From Dehalococcoidia bacterium (GTDB lineage: Bacteria > Chloroflexota > Dehalococcoidia > DSTF01 > JACRBR01), in contig JBBDXD010000019.1 of assembly GCA_040902535.1 (NCBI GenBank), positions 132,773 to 196,772 on the forward strand: DNA of 64,000 nt, in the 5' to 3' direction. Shown here in pieces: positions 25,844 through 34,633 of the stretch (position 1 is the first letter of the stretch; each line of letters begins with the position of its first letter). The notes under the pieces are model-generated. The model saw nothing but the letters and a program-made list of their open reading frames with translations, was not told the origin of the DNA and made no database searches. A program made the translations under genes and the position numbers.

Positions 25844-27499
25844 ATGGCAGAGGTCGACGGCGCGACGCTCATCGCGCGCAGCCTGAAGCAGCACGGCGTG
25901 CAGTACATGTTCGGGATCGTCGGCGTGCCCGTCGTGCCGATCGCGTTCGCCGCGCAGCGCGAGGGCATCACGTACATCGGCATGCGGCACGAGCAGTCGG
26001 CGTCGTACGCCGCGCAGGCCGTCGGTTACCTGACGGGGCGGCCGGGGGCGTGCCTCGTCGTATCGGGCCCGGGCATGACGAACGCGATCTCGGGCATCGC
26101 CAACGCGTGGTCAAACCGCTGGCCGATGATCCTGCTCGGCGGCGCGTCGGACATTTCGCAGCACGGCATGGGCGCGTTCCAGGAAGCGCCGCAAGTCGAA
26201 GCGGCGCGCATCTGGTGCAAGTACTCAGCCGCTATCGACCGTGTCGACAAGATCCCGTACTTCATCGAGCAGGCAGTGCGCACGTCGATCTATGGGCGGC
26301 CGGGGCCCGTCTACCTCGACCTGCCCGGCGACATCATCGGCGGCATGATCGACGAGGAGCGGGCGCCGCAGCGGCCGCCGCTGGCGGATCCGCCGCGGAC
26401 CTTCGCCGATCCGGCGTCGGTCGATGCCGCTGTGGCGGCGCTGAAGAGCGCCGAGCGGCCGCTGGTGATCGTCGGCAAGGGCGCCGCGTACGCGCGCGCC
26501 GAAGATGAAGTGCGTGCGTTCATCGAGTCGACGCAGTTGCCGTTCCTGGCATCGCCGATGGGCAAGGGCGTGATGCCGGACGACCATCCGCTGTCCGTCG
26601 GCGCCGCGCGGTCGCACGCGCTGCAGAACGCCGATCTGGTGTTCCTGATGGGCGCGCGGCTGAACTGGATCATGCACTTCGGGTTGCCGCCGCGCTTCAA
26701 CCCCGACGTGCGCGTCGTGCAGATGGACATCGCACCCGAGGAGATCGGCACGAACGTGCCGGCGGAAGTGGCGCTGGTGGGCGATGCGAAAGCGATCACG
26801 GGGCAGATCAACGCGGTGCTGCGCGATGCGCCGTGGCAGTTCGGCGCCGAGAACACGTGGCGCACCGGCATCGCGAAGAAGGTCGAAGAGAACCAGGCGC
26901 AGACCGCGCCCCTGTTCGAGGACGACTCCGTGCCGATGAACTACTACCGCGTGCTGCGCGAGATCCGCGACATGCTGCCGAGAGACGCGATCATCGCCAG
27001 CGAAGGCGCCAACACGATGGACATCGGCCGGACCGTGCTGCCGAACTTCCTGCCGCGGCATCGCCTCGACGCGGGCACGTTTGGCACGATGGGCGTCGGG
27101 CTTTCGTTCGCGATCGCCGCGCAGGCGGTACACCCGGGCAAGCGCGTCGTGGCGGTCGAGGGCGACTCGGCGTTCGGGTTCAGCGGCATGGAGGTGGAGG
27201 TGGCGTGCCGGTACAACATGCCGATCACGTTCATCATTCTCAATAACAACGGCATCAGCGGCGGCCCCAGCACGATCGACCCGAACCGGCCGGTGCTGCC
27301 CGTCGCGTACGTGCCGCAAGCGCGGTACGAGCGGGTGATCGAGGCGTTCGGCGGCGAAGGCTACTTCGTCGAGACGCCGGAGCAACTGCGGCCGGCGCTG
27401 GAGCAGGCGTTCGCGAGCGGCAGGCCGAACGTCGTGAACATCATGATCAGCGCGCAGGCGGGTCGCAAGCCGCAGCAGTTCGGCTGGCTCACGCGGTAG
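25844..27499 (+). CDS. ThDP-dependent 2-hydroxyacyl-CoA lyase / oxalyl-CoA decarboxylase family
   Basis: 551 residues from the ATG at 25844 (GAGGAAG upstream). It has the three-domain ThDP enzyme fold. The cofactor-activating glutamate is Glu50 (MRHEQSASYAAQAVGYLTG). The ThDP/Mg motif is GDSAFGFSGMEVEVACRYN ... NNN near residues 445-470. AGTFGTMGVGLSFAIAA and GDSAFGFSGMEVE closely resemble human HACL1, while GRPGPVYLDLPGDIIGG recalls oxalyl-CoA decarboxylase. These enzymes cleave 2-hydroxyacyl-CoA to formyl-CoA and an aldehyde, or decarboxylate oxalyl-CoA. No frc (formyl-CoA transferase) is adjacent, which slightly favours the lyase. The stop overlaps the convergent neighbour by 11 bases. Confidence 0.88.
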   Translation: MAEVDGATLIARSLKQHGVQYMFGIVGVPVVPIAFAAQREGITYIGMRHEQSASYAAQAVGYLTGRPGACLVVSGPGMTNAISGIANAWSNRWPMILLGGASDISQHGMGAFQEAPQVEAARIWCKYSAAIDRVDKIPYFIEQAVRTSIYGRPGPVYLDLPGDIIGGMIDEERAPQRPPLADPPRTFADPASVDAAVAALKSAERPLVIVGKGAAYARAEDEVRAFIESTQLPFLASPMGKGVMPDDHPLSVGAARSHALQNADLVFLMGARLNWIMHFGLPPRFNPDVRVVQMDIAPEEIGTNVPAEVALVGDAKAITGQINAVLRDAPWQFGAENTWRTGIAKKVEENQAQTAPLFEDDSVPMNYYRVLREIRDMLPRDAIIASEGANTMDIGRTVLPNFLPRHRLDAGTFGTMGVGLSFAIAAQAVHPGKRVVAVEGDSAFGFSGMEVEVACRYNMPITFIILNNNGISGGPSTIDPNRPVLPVAYVPQARYERVIEAFGGEGYFVETPEQLRPALEQAFASGRPNVVNIMISAQAGRKPQQFGWLTR

Positions 27500-28718
27500 T
27501 CGCCAGGAACCGCCGCACCTCTGCCTGGAAGACGCCCCACGCGGGTTCCTCCTCAAGGAGGATGTGGTTCGCCGACTCGAGCGGCACGAAGCGGGCACCG
27601 GGGATGATCGACGCGATCTTGCGGCCCTCCTCGAACGGCGCGCGCGTTTCATTGCGCGCGTGGAGGACCAGCGTGGGTGCTGTTACACGCGGCAGCAGGT
27701 CGTCGACGTCGATGCGTGAGAACTCCTCCATGAAACGCACGGCGTTCTCCGGCGACGTCGAGATGCGACACAGATCGTTGAACCAGCGGACCTGTTCGCC
27801 GCTAGCACCCGGGATGAAAAACGACGCAAAGATCTGGCGATAGGCCGGATTGTCGCGCCCCCAGCCTTCGCGTGTGAGCGTGAGGAGCGCCTGGCGTTCG
27901 TCCAGTTCCTCACGTGATCGTGCGCTCGCGTTCCAGCCGCGGGAGTACGCCCCGCAGAGGACGAGATGGCTCACGCGCTCGGGGTGCCGCACCGCGTACG
28001 TGATCGCTACGGCCGCCCCCTGCGAGATCCCGAGCAGCGCGAAGCGCTCGACGCCCGCCGCGTCGACGACCGCTTCCAGATCGCGCACCCACGCATCGAT
28101 GGTGAAATCGGGCACATCCCAGTCAGACAAGCCGCAGCCGCGTTCGTCGTAGCGAACGAGCGTGTGCCCACGCGACAACTCTTGCATCCAATGGCGCCAC
28201 ACGGGGCTGTTCCAGTCGAAGTCGAGGTGACTGAGCCAGTTCGCCGCCTTGACCAGCGGTGGCCCCTCGCCCGATCGCGCATAGGCGATGCGCACGCCAT
28301 CGGCGGCACGGCAAAACTCGATCCGCTGGGTCAACTGTGCGTCATGCGCGCCAGCGATGACGTCGGGTGACGCATCCGGGCGAGCGCCCGCGACCGAGAC
28401 TTCGACATCGGCGATCCAACGATAACCACGGCGAGGCAGCGTGCGGATCACCCGTTGTTCCTCGCCGTTGTCGCCGACGGCTCGACGCGCGGACATGAGT
28501 CGCGTGTTCAGCGCTCCGTCGGAGATGTAGCGATCGGGCCAGATCTGCCCGATCAGTTCGTCCTTCGTCACGACGCGCTCGTGATTCTCGACGAGATAGA
28601 CGAGCAGGTCGAACACCTGCGGTTCAACCGGCACGCGCTCGCCGGAACGTCGAAGCTCATACAGCCCGGTATCGAGCGTGCAATCGCCGAATATGTAGAT
28701 CGTCGCGTTGGCCGCCAT
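27489..28718 (-). CDS. Winged-helix DNA-binding domain fused to alpha/beta hydrolase
   Basis: 409 residues. Residues 5-105 are an OmpR/CadC-type winged helix (GDCTLDTGLYELRRSGERVP, then DELIGQIWPDRYISDGALNT, ending in GYRWIADV). Residues 132-409 are an alpha/beta hydrolase. It has a nucleophile elbow (GISQGA, Ser232), an oxyanion/core strand (LVRYDERGCGLSDW) and a C-terminal His (ESANHILLEEEP). The usual acid position reads ARNETRAPF. There is no receiver domain and no membrane helix between the halves. It may be a regulator that senses or processes an ester ligand. Divergent from the hydrolase gene at 28885, a probable target. Confidence 0.85.
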   Translation of the reverse strand: MAANATIYIFGDCTLDTGLYELRRSGERVPVEPQVFDLLVYLVENHERVVTKDELIGQIWPDRYISDGALNTRLMSARRAVGDNGEEQRVIRTLPRRGYRWIADVEVSVAGARPDASPDVIAGAHDAQLTQRIEFCRAADGVRIAYARSGEGPPLVKAANWLSHLDFDWNSPVWRHWMQELSRGHTLVRYDERGCGLSDWDVPDFTIDAWVRDLEAVVDAAGVERFALLGISQGAAVAITYAVRHPERVSHLVLCGAYSRGWNASARSREELDERQALLTLTREGWGRDNPAYRQIFASFFIPGASGEQVRWFNDLCRISTSPENAVRFMEEFSRIDVDDLLPRVTAPTLVLHARNETRAPFEEGRKIASIIPGARFVPLESANHILLEEEPAWGVFQAEVRRFLATTA

Positions 28719-28884
28719 GTCAGATACCGCGCGCCTCACGGAGACCTCGCGCCACCTTCGGCGCGGTCTGTCCGCAGGCAACATCCACAGATTATCTACG
28801 GAATCGTGACGGAACCTTCAAGCCAGCCGAGAGCCTCCGGAATACCGTCCTCCATATCGTAGCGATCATTTGTGGAGGAACGTC

Positions 28885-29766
28885 ATGAACACGCACACAG
28901 TCACGGGCGGGAACCAACTGAAGCTCCACGTTGAGGAAGCTGGGCCTGCCGACGCTCCATCGATCCTCTTCATCCACGGATTTTCGCAGTGCGGCCTCGC
29001 GTGGCGCCGCCAAATCGACTCCGAACTGGCCAGCCGGTTTCGGCTCGTCGCCATGGACCTTCGGGGCCACGGCCAGTCGGAGAAGCCTGCCGACGCGTAT
29101 GGCGATGCACGCCTGTGGGCGGAGGACGTCCACGCCGTGATCGGGGCGCTCGATCTGAAGCAACCCGTGCTCGTCGGCTGGTCGTATGGAGGTTTTGTGA
29201 TCTGCGACTACCTGCGCTACTACGGCGATCACGACGTCAGCGGCATCAACTTCATCGGTGCGGCTACGAAGATCTCGCAGGAGACGGCACCAGCCATCCT
29301 TGGAAGCGACTTCTTGTCGCTGCTGCCGGGCTTTTTCTCGCACGACACCGATGAGACGATCGCAACGCTCGTGACGTTTGCAGGGATCTGCACGCATCGT
29401 CAATTGGACCGTGGCGAGTTCTACCTGACGCTGGGATTCAGCGCTCTCGTGCCGCCCGCCGTGCGCCTGGGCCTGCTCTCGCGGACGATCGACAACGACG
29501 ATCTGCTGCCAAAGCTGCGCGTGCCGGTGGTCATCAGCCACGGCGAACGCGACCGCATTGTGCATGCGCAAGTCGCGCGCGATCACGCGGCGCTCATCCC
29601 GAACGCAGAGCTGTCGATGTACGCGGACGCCGGGCACGCAGTCTTCCTGGATGATGCAGGCCGATTCAACCGGGAGCTTGCGCGCTTCGTTGATGCATCG
29701 TCGGGCGTCGGCGCGGGATTGCCTACTCGCGGTGCGGGCGCCCATTCTACTGCGGCTGATATGTGA
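28885..29766 (+). CDS. Alpha/beta hydrolase
   Basis: 293 residues from the ATG at 28885 (GGAGGAA upstream). Complete hydrolase signature: oxyanion HGFSQCGLAW, DLRGHGQSEKP, nucleophile Ser100 in GWSYGG, acid Asp in SHGERDRIV, and His in YADAGHAVFLDDAGRF. Closest in style to lactone, peroxidase or ester hydrolases; the substrate cannot be named. Divergent from the winged-helix/hydrolase fusion across a 166-base gap likely to hold both promoters. Its 3' end overlaps the convergent kinase gene by 20 bases. Confidence 0.88.
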   Translation: MNTHTVTGGNQLKLHVEEAGPADAPSILFIHGFSQCGLAWRRQIDSELASRFRLVAMDLRGHGQSEKPADAYGDARLWAEDVHAVIGALDLKQPVLVGWSYGGFVICDYLRYYGDHDVSGINFIGAATKISQETAPAILGSDFLSLLPGFFSHDTDETIATLVTFAGICTHRQLDRGEFYLTLGFSALVPPAVRLGLLSRTIDNDDLLPKLRVPVVISHGERDRIVHAQVARDHAALIPNAELSMYADAGHAVFLDDAGRFNRELARFVDASSGVGAGLPTRGAGAHSTAADM

Positions 29767-31864
29767 TCCTGACGCGGGCGAGGAGGCCGGCCGGGTTGTC
29801 CTCGTACCGGCAGTTGCCGCATGCGTTGCCGTTCGCGGCCCAGAGCTTGATGCAATTCTCGCCGCTCTCCAGCAGCGCACCGATGTTCACGCTTGTGACG
29901 TTGTTCGAGCCGGTCACCCACTGGATCCAGTTGTCGTTGACGTAGACATTCGCGCCGTGGTCGGCGGCGAGTTCGAGGACGCCCGTGGCCGGCGCGCCTG
30001 CGATATCGAAGCAGCGCGCGAAGTAGAACTGGTCGTCGTCGTTCCACGAATCTTTCGTGATGCCGGGCACCCACATCCACTGCGCATTCGGTATCGTGGC
30101 ACGCCAGATGTTGCCGCCGGCGTCCCATGATGTCGCGCTGCCGGGACAGTTCGCGGGCACCATGTCGGGCTCCCGTCGCAGGCAGACGACGCGCGCGCTG
30201 CCGATGTCGTCATCGAGGCCGCTGTCCCAGTACACCGTCCATCCCCCCGGCGATGTCATCGCAATGGTCTGGAGCGGCGGTACGGGCGTCGGCAGGATGG
30301 GCGTCGAGGTGCGCGTGGCGGTCGGCGGCGGGCCGGAACCGCCTGTACTGCCGCCACCCCCGCCCCCGGAAGGACGCGGCGTCGCAGACGGTACCGCGAT
30401 GGTCGCGGAGGGTGGAGCGGGGCTCGGCAGCGGCGCCGGCCCGTGCGGCTCGGCGGGCACCGGCGTTGGTTGCGCCGGAGGCGGCGCGGAAGGTTGCGGC
30501 GGAAGGCTGACTTGCCTTCGCGCAGCGGCCGCGGTCGTCGGGCTTGGCGGCGGCGCCACGGCAGCGCCCGCGACGACGCCTTCGTCAGCGGCTTCGGTGG
30601 GTGGCGGCGCTGCCGTGGATGTTGCCGTGGCGGCGCGCGGGGTGCGCGTCACCTGGTCCACCGTCACGCCGACGGGTGTCTCATCGCCGGAACCGTCGCC
30701 CGCGGCGGCGGTTGTAGCATCGCCATCGTCGCTGTCCCTCATCGCGTTGACGGTGAGGAAGCCTGCGGCGGCGATCGCGACGACCGCCGCGGTGCCGGCG
30801 AGCGCGAGCTTCGCGCTCCGGGGAGGCGACCATCGAATGGATGAGACACGACGGGCACCTGCCGTGACCGCACGGCGACCCTGGCCGCCCGTCGCGACGG
30901 CAAGCGCGGCGAACGCACCGGCGGCGCCGATGACCCCGTCAGAGAGACCTCTCGCCGCCCGGCGGCTTGCCCTGACAACAGGCTTGAGGACGCGGTCGGG
31001 ACGCAGGCGTGCCGCGGCGACACCGAGAATAGCGGCGCCGGACGACCTCGACGCGCGCTTGAGCCGTCGATCCGGCACGCTCGCCGTATCGAGCTGGCCG
31101 ACGAGGTGCAGCGCCTCGATCAGGTCGTCCGGATCGTGATACCGCTGGTCCGGTGATTCTTGCAGCAGACGCAGCACGACCGCCGCGAGCCTGGGCGATG
31201 CTCGGCGCAAGAGTCCGACATCGAGCGACCTGCGCGGCGCAGCGGCATCGAACGGCAGGCCGCCGGTCAACATCTCGAACATGTTCACGCCGAGCGAATA
31301 CATGTCCGACGGGACGTAGACCGGCCGCTCGTGTACCTCGGGCGCGGCGTAGTCCGGCGCCGGGACGAACGCGATGCGCGTCGAGGCCATGACGTCCTGC
31401 GTGGCCGCGATGCCAAAGTCGGAGACGCCGACTTTCGCGCCCTCGCCGAGCAAGATGTTCTCCGGCGTCAGGTTGCGGTGCACGACGCGCTGCGCTTCGG
31501 CCGCATTCAACGCATGGGCGACTGACAGCGCGATGCGGTACGTCTCGGCTTCCGACAGGCGACCTTCGCGCTGGAGACGCGAACGCAGGCTCTCGCCTTC
31601 GACGAGTTCGGAGGCGATATAGCGTTCGCCGCCGGCCTCCCCGGCTTCGATCACGCGCGCGATGTTGGGGTGATAGAGCTGACTGCCGACACGGGCGGCG
31701 GTCTCGAGCCGGGCGATCACATCGTCGTGACGGGCGACTTCCGGGCGGATCACCTTGAGCGCGACCGAGGCGCCGGTGCGCGTGTCGCGGGCGCGGTAGA
31801 CACTGCCGGTGGCGCCGGCGCCGAGCCATTCCTGCAGCTCGTAATGGGCGATGGATTGCGGCAC
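29747..31864 (-). CDS. Membrane Ser/Thr protein kinase homologue with HRN in place of HRD
   Basis: 705 residues. Kinase domain 1-265: Gly loop LGAGATGSVYRARD, Lys37 in VALKVI, and DFG at 149-151. The catalytic loop reads VVHRNLTPENILL, so the HRD Asp is Asn131 and the following Lys is Thr. This suggests a pseudokinase or very weak enzyme. The DNA codon is AAC. After a basic juxtamembrane region comes one membrane helix (352-372), a long Pro/Ala/Thr linker (about 380-520) and an outside C-terminal domain (about 530-705). That domain is Trp- and Cys-rich and looks like a galactose-binding or carbohydrate-binding beta-sandwich (GVLELAADHGANVYVNDNWI). A sensor role is inferred. Confidence 0.87.
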   Translation of the reverse strand: MPQSIAHYELQEWLGAGATGSVYRARDTRTGASVALKVIRPEVARHDDVIARLETAARVGSQLYHPNIARVIEAGEAGGERYIASELVEGESLRSRLQREGRLSEAETYRIALSVAHALNAAEAQRVVHRNLTPENILLGEGAKVGVSDFGIAATQDVMASTRIAFVPAPDYAAPEVHERPVYVPSDMYSLGVNMFEMLTGGLPFDAAAPRRSLDVGLLRRASPRLAAVVLRLLQESPDQRYHDPDDLIEALHLVGQLDTASVPDRRLKRASRSSGAAILGVAAARLRPDRVLKPVVRASRRAARGLSDGVIGAAGAFAALAVATGGQGRRAVTAGARRVSSIRWSPPRSAKLALAGTAAVVAIAAAGFLTVNAMRDSDDGDATTAAAGDGSGDETPVGVTVDQVTRTPRAATATSTAAPPPTEAADEGVVAGAAVAPPPSPTTAAAARRQVSLPPQPSAPPPAQPTPVPAEPHGPAPLPSPAPPSATIAVPSATPRPSGGGGGGSTGGSGPPPTATRTSTPILPTPVPPLQTIAMTSPGGWTVYWDSGLDDDIGSARVVCLRREPDMVPANCPGSATSWDAGGNIWRATIPNAQWMWVPGITKDSWNDDDQFYFARCFDIAGAPATGVLELAADHGANVYVNDNWIQWVTGSNNVTSVNIGALLESGENCIKLWAANGNACGNCRYEDNPAGLLARVRITYQPQ

Positions 31865-32032
31865 GATACACCCTTCGTGACCGCGGGGCGTGACCTACCA
31901 TAATGCGCTGTCAAGCGAACTTCAATGCCCGTGCGCACGCAGATCGGGCATCCAGCGGGATGCGAAGCAAGCGAATTTCCGCATCTTGACTTTTCGGCCG
32001 GGCGATCGAGACCGATTTTTCGCCCGGCGGCG

Positions 32033-33361
32033 CTACAGCACGGCCAGGTACCGGTCCATCTCGAAGTCGCTGACGTGGCGCCGGTAGTCGTTCCACTCGA
32101 TGGTCTTGTTCTTGATCAAGCTCTCGAACACGTGGTCGCCGAGCGCCCGGCGCATCAAGTCGCTGGCGGCGAACGCCTCGATCGCTTCCTTGAGGCTGCC
32201 GGGCAGCAGTTCGATGCCGCGTTCGCGTCGCTGGTCGTCCGTGAGCTCGAAGACGTTCTCCTCCGTCGGCGCCTGCAGCGGATACTCGCGTTCGATGCCC
32301 TCCAGCCCGGCGGCCAGCATCGCCGCGAACGCGAGGTACGGGTTGCACGCCGGATCGGGCGCGCGATACTCGATGCGCGTCGAGACTTCCTTACCCGGCT
32401 TGGACTCCGGCACGCGGACAAGGTCCGACCTGTTGCGCCGCGCCCATGTGACGTAGACGGGCGCTTCGTATCCGGGTACCAGGCGTTTGTAGCTGTTAAT
32501 CCACTGGTTGGTGACCAGCGTGAACTCCGACGCATGGCGCAGCAGCCCCGCGGTGTACGCCTTCGCGATCGGCGAGAGATGGTACTCGTCGTCGCCGTTG
32601 AAGAAGGCGTTGCGGTCGCCCCGGAACAGCGATTGGTGCGTGTGCATGCCGGAGCCGTTCTCGTCGATCAGCGGCTTCGGCATGAACGTCGCATAGACGC
32701 CGTTCGCCAGCGCAACTTCCTTCACGACGAGCCTGTAGGTCATCGCGTTGTCGGCCATCGTCAGCGCGTCGGTGTAACGCAAGTCGATCTCGTGCTGGCT
32801 CGGCGCCACTTCGTGGTGGCTGTACTCGACGCCGATGCCCATGTCTTCGAGCGTCAGCACGGTCTGCCTGCGCAGGTCGCTGGCGACGTCGAGCGGCGTC
32901 AGGTCGAAATATCCGCCCTTGTCGAGCCCTTCCGGCTTGTCCGCCGACCGGAAGTAGAAGAACTCCAGCTCCGGCCCGACGTAGAAGGTGAAGCCGAGGT
33001 CGTTGGCGCGCTTGAGTTGCCGCTTCAGCACGTAGCGGGGGTCGCCCTCGAACGGGTCGCCGTCGGGGTGGAGGATGTCGCAGAACATGCGCGCGACGCC
33101 ACGCTCGCGGGGGCGCCAGGGCAGCGTCTGGAACGTCGCCGGGTCTGGCATGGCGATCATGTCCGACTCGTCGACGCGGGCGAAACCTTCGATGCTCGAG
33201 CCGTCGAAGCCCTGGCCCTCATCCATCGCCTGCTCAAGCTCTTCGACCGTGATCGCGAAGCTCTTGAGCGACCCCAGGATGTCCGTGAACCAGAGCCGGA
33301 TGAACTTGACGTCCTGCTCGCGGCACGACTGCAGCACGTACGCCTTCTGGTCGTCGAGCAT
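32033..33361 (-). CDS. glnA: Glutamine synthetase type I
   Basis: ATP-dependent ammonia assimilation into glutamine. 442 residues from the ATG at 33361 (GGAAGG upstream); an open extension to 33523 lacks similarity. Seen are GFDGSSIEGFARVDESDM, the metal/glutamate site VGPELEFFYF, EVAPSQHEIDLRY, and FMPKPLIDENGSGMHTHQSL. Length and the absence of a C-terminal Tyr adenylylation motif (NLYD-type) point to the GSI-alpha form common in Gram-positives and Chloroflexota. A likely -10 TACAAT lies on the leftward strand at 33396-33401. Confidence 0.96.
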   Translation of the reverse strand: MLDDQKAYVLQSCREQDVKFIRLWFTDILGSLKSFAITVEELEQAMDEGQGFDGSSIEGFARVDESDMIAMPDPATFQTLPWRPRERGVARMFCDILHPDGDPFEGDPRYVLKRQLKRANDLGFTFYVGPELEFFYFRSADKPEGLDKGGYFDLTPLDVASDLRRQTVLTLEDMGIGVEYSHHEVAPSQHEIDLRYTDALTMADNAMTYRLVVKEVALANGVYATFMPKPLIDENGSGMHTHQSLFRGDRNAFFNGDDEYHLSPIAKAYTAGLLRHASEFTLVTNQWINSYKRLVPGYEAPVYVTWARRNRSDLVRVPESKPGKEVSTRIEYRAPDPACNPYLAFAAMLAAGLEGIEREYPLQAPTEENVFELTDDQRRERGIELLPGSLKEAIEAFAASDLMRRALGDHVFESLIKNKTIEWNDYRRHVSDFEMDRYLAVL

Positions 33362-33592
33362 GATGGCCTTCCGTCTCGCTGCGATAACTGGCGCCATTGT
33401 ATCGACGCGACTCCTGCCAACCGGCAGGAAATAGCGCTCCGGCTGCCGCTCGTAACCTGAACTTAACCGCGTCTTCCACCGTGACCTTCGCGGACGTCTG
33501 CCGGCCGGTGTCGCCGTCGCCACGAGGTTTCGCTGACGCCGGGCGACCTAACTTGCTATTATGTAGTACCTGTACGCCGAGGGAGGATACGC

Positions 33593-34057
33593 ATGACGAA
33601 GGAATACGGGCTTCCCTGCCCTGTCGCCCGCACACTCGAGATCGTCGGTGACCGCTGGACGCTGCTGATCGTCCGCGACCTGCTCGCGACGGGCACGCGC
33701 AAATACGCCGAGCTTTCGGAGTCGCTTAAGGGGATCGCGCCGAATATCCTGGCGGACCGCCTGAAGACGCTGGAAGAGCACGGCATCGTCGAGCGCGAGT
33801 TCTACTCCGAGCACCCGCCGCGCGCGCACTACAAGCTGACGAAGAAGGGCGGCGAGTTGAACATGGTCATGCTGGCGCTCCTCCAGTGGGGCAACCGGCA
33901 CCTCTACGATGGCGTATCCATCGTGCACGAGGCGTGCAGCCACGACGTGACGCTCACCGTCATGTGCGAGCACTGCGGCGAACGTGTGCGGCCCCGCGAG
34001 ATGCATCGCAAGTTCAAGCGCCGCGAAGCCGCGATCGCCGCCGGCGCGAGCATATAG
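33593..34057 (+). CDS. HxlR-family transcriptional regulator
   Basis: 154 residues behind a strong GAGGGAGGA site. The family signature is clear: CPVARTLEIVGDRWTLLIVR with the N-terminal Cys9 that in relatives senses electrophiles or oxidants, then the winged helix ELSESLKGIAPNILADRLKT and EHPPRAHYKLTKKG. Two additional cysteines form a CX2C pair (VMCEHCGERV) in the C-terminal tail, which could bind metal. Divergent from glnA. The motif TTGCTA occurs just upstream (33553-33558) and twice more before the next gene (34124, 34146), so autoregulation and control of the neighbour are plausible. Confidence 0.9.
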   Translation: MTKEYGLPCPVARTLEIVGDRWTLLIVRDLLATGTRKYAELSESLKGIAPNILADRLKTLEEHGIVEREFYSEHPPRAHYKLTKKGGELNMVMLALLQWGNRHLYDGVSIVHEACSHDVTLTVMCEHCGERVRPREMHRKFKRREAAIAAGASI

Positions 34058-34116
34058 GTCGGAGGGCGCCCCGCCGAGTGGCGGACTGGGCGCGCGTCTC
34101 TCCTCGATCCAGCTAC

Positions 34117-34156
34117 TTGACTTTTGCTAGTGACTTACTACAGAATTGCTAGTGAC
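34117..34156 (+). promoter_or_regulatory. Promoter with two direct repeats, candidate HxlR operator
   Basis: -35 TTGACT (34117-34122), 16-bp spacer, -10 TACAGA (34139-34144). Two perfect copies of TTGCTAGTGAC begin at 34124 and 34146, 22 bp apart, i.e. on the same face of the helix two turns apart, one in the spacer and one just after the -10. A TTGCTA core also lies upstream of the HxlR gene. Confidence 0.5.
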
Positions 34157-34199
34157 GCGCGACCTGCGCCACGCCGCTAGCGAGGAGTCACCAGCTGCC

Positions 34200-34409
34200 A
34201 TGGACACCGACTTCGCCCTCCGCGCCATTACCGCCAGCCGGGAAGCCGAAGCGAAGCGCCTGCTGCGAGCACGCGCCGCCCGCGAGGACGCCGCCGTCCT
34301 GGGACCGCCGCGCGGGCGGTTCCCGTCGGTGCTCCGCACGGTACTTGGCTCGCCGAAACAGAAGGCCGTCGACGGCATCCAGGGAAAGCACGCCAACCCC
34401 ACGGTCTAG
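34200..34409 (+). CDS. Small basic protein of unknown function
   Basis: 69 residues from the ATG at 34200; a TTG at 34146 in the same frame is also possible. Reads as an amphipathic, Arg/Ala-rich helix (ALRAITASREAEAKRLLRAR and AAREDAA) followed by a Pro/Gly-rich tail. GAGGAG lies 12 bases before the ATG. Supported mainly by the promoter and repeats upstream and codon pattern; not recognised. The remaining part of 34410-34633 contains only CATCCCGC/TTCCAG-type low-complexity repeats near 34515-34550. Confidence 0.4.
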   Translation: MDTDFALRAITASREAEAKRLLRARAAREDAAVLGPPRGRFPSVLRTVLGSPKQKAVDGIQGKHANPTV

Positions 34410-34633
34410 CTGCATTCTCGCGTCGCTCCGTGCATTCCACCTGCGCAAACGATGTCGCGCTGTCGAATGGCATGTTGGCCGCGCTTCCGTCCTGCACACC
34501 TGCCGCACGCACCCTGGGCATCCCGCATCCCGCTTCCAGCATCCCGCGTCCAACAACGGCACTTCCCCCTGCCCCGCCGACGTGCTTTGATCGATCGCGC
34601 CACCATTGACGATGGGCACGGAGGAGTTCGAGC

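Noticed and set aside
34410-34590. Possible mobile element from CATCCCGC and TTCCAGC repeats
   Set aside because: Irregular short repeats without inverted ends or a transposase.
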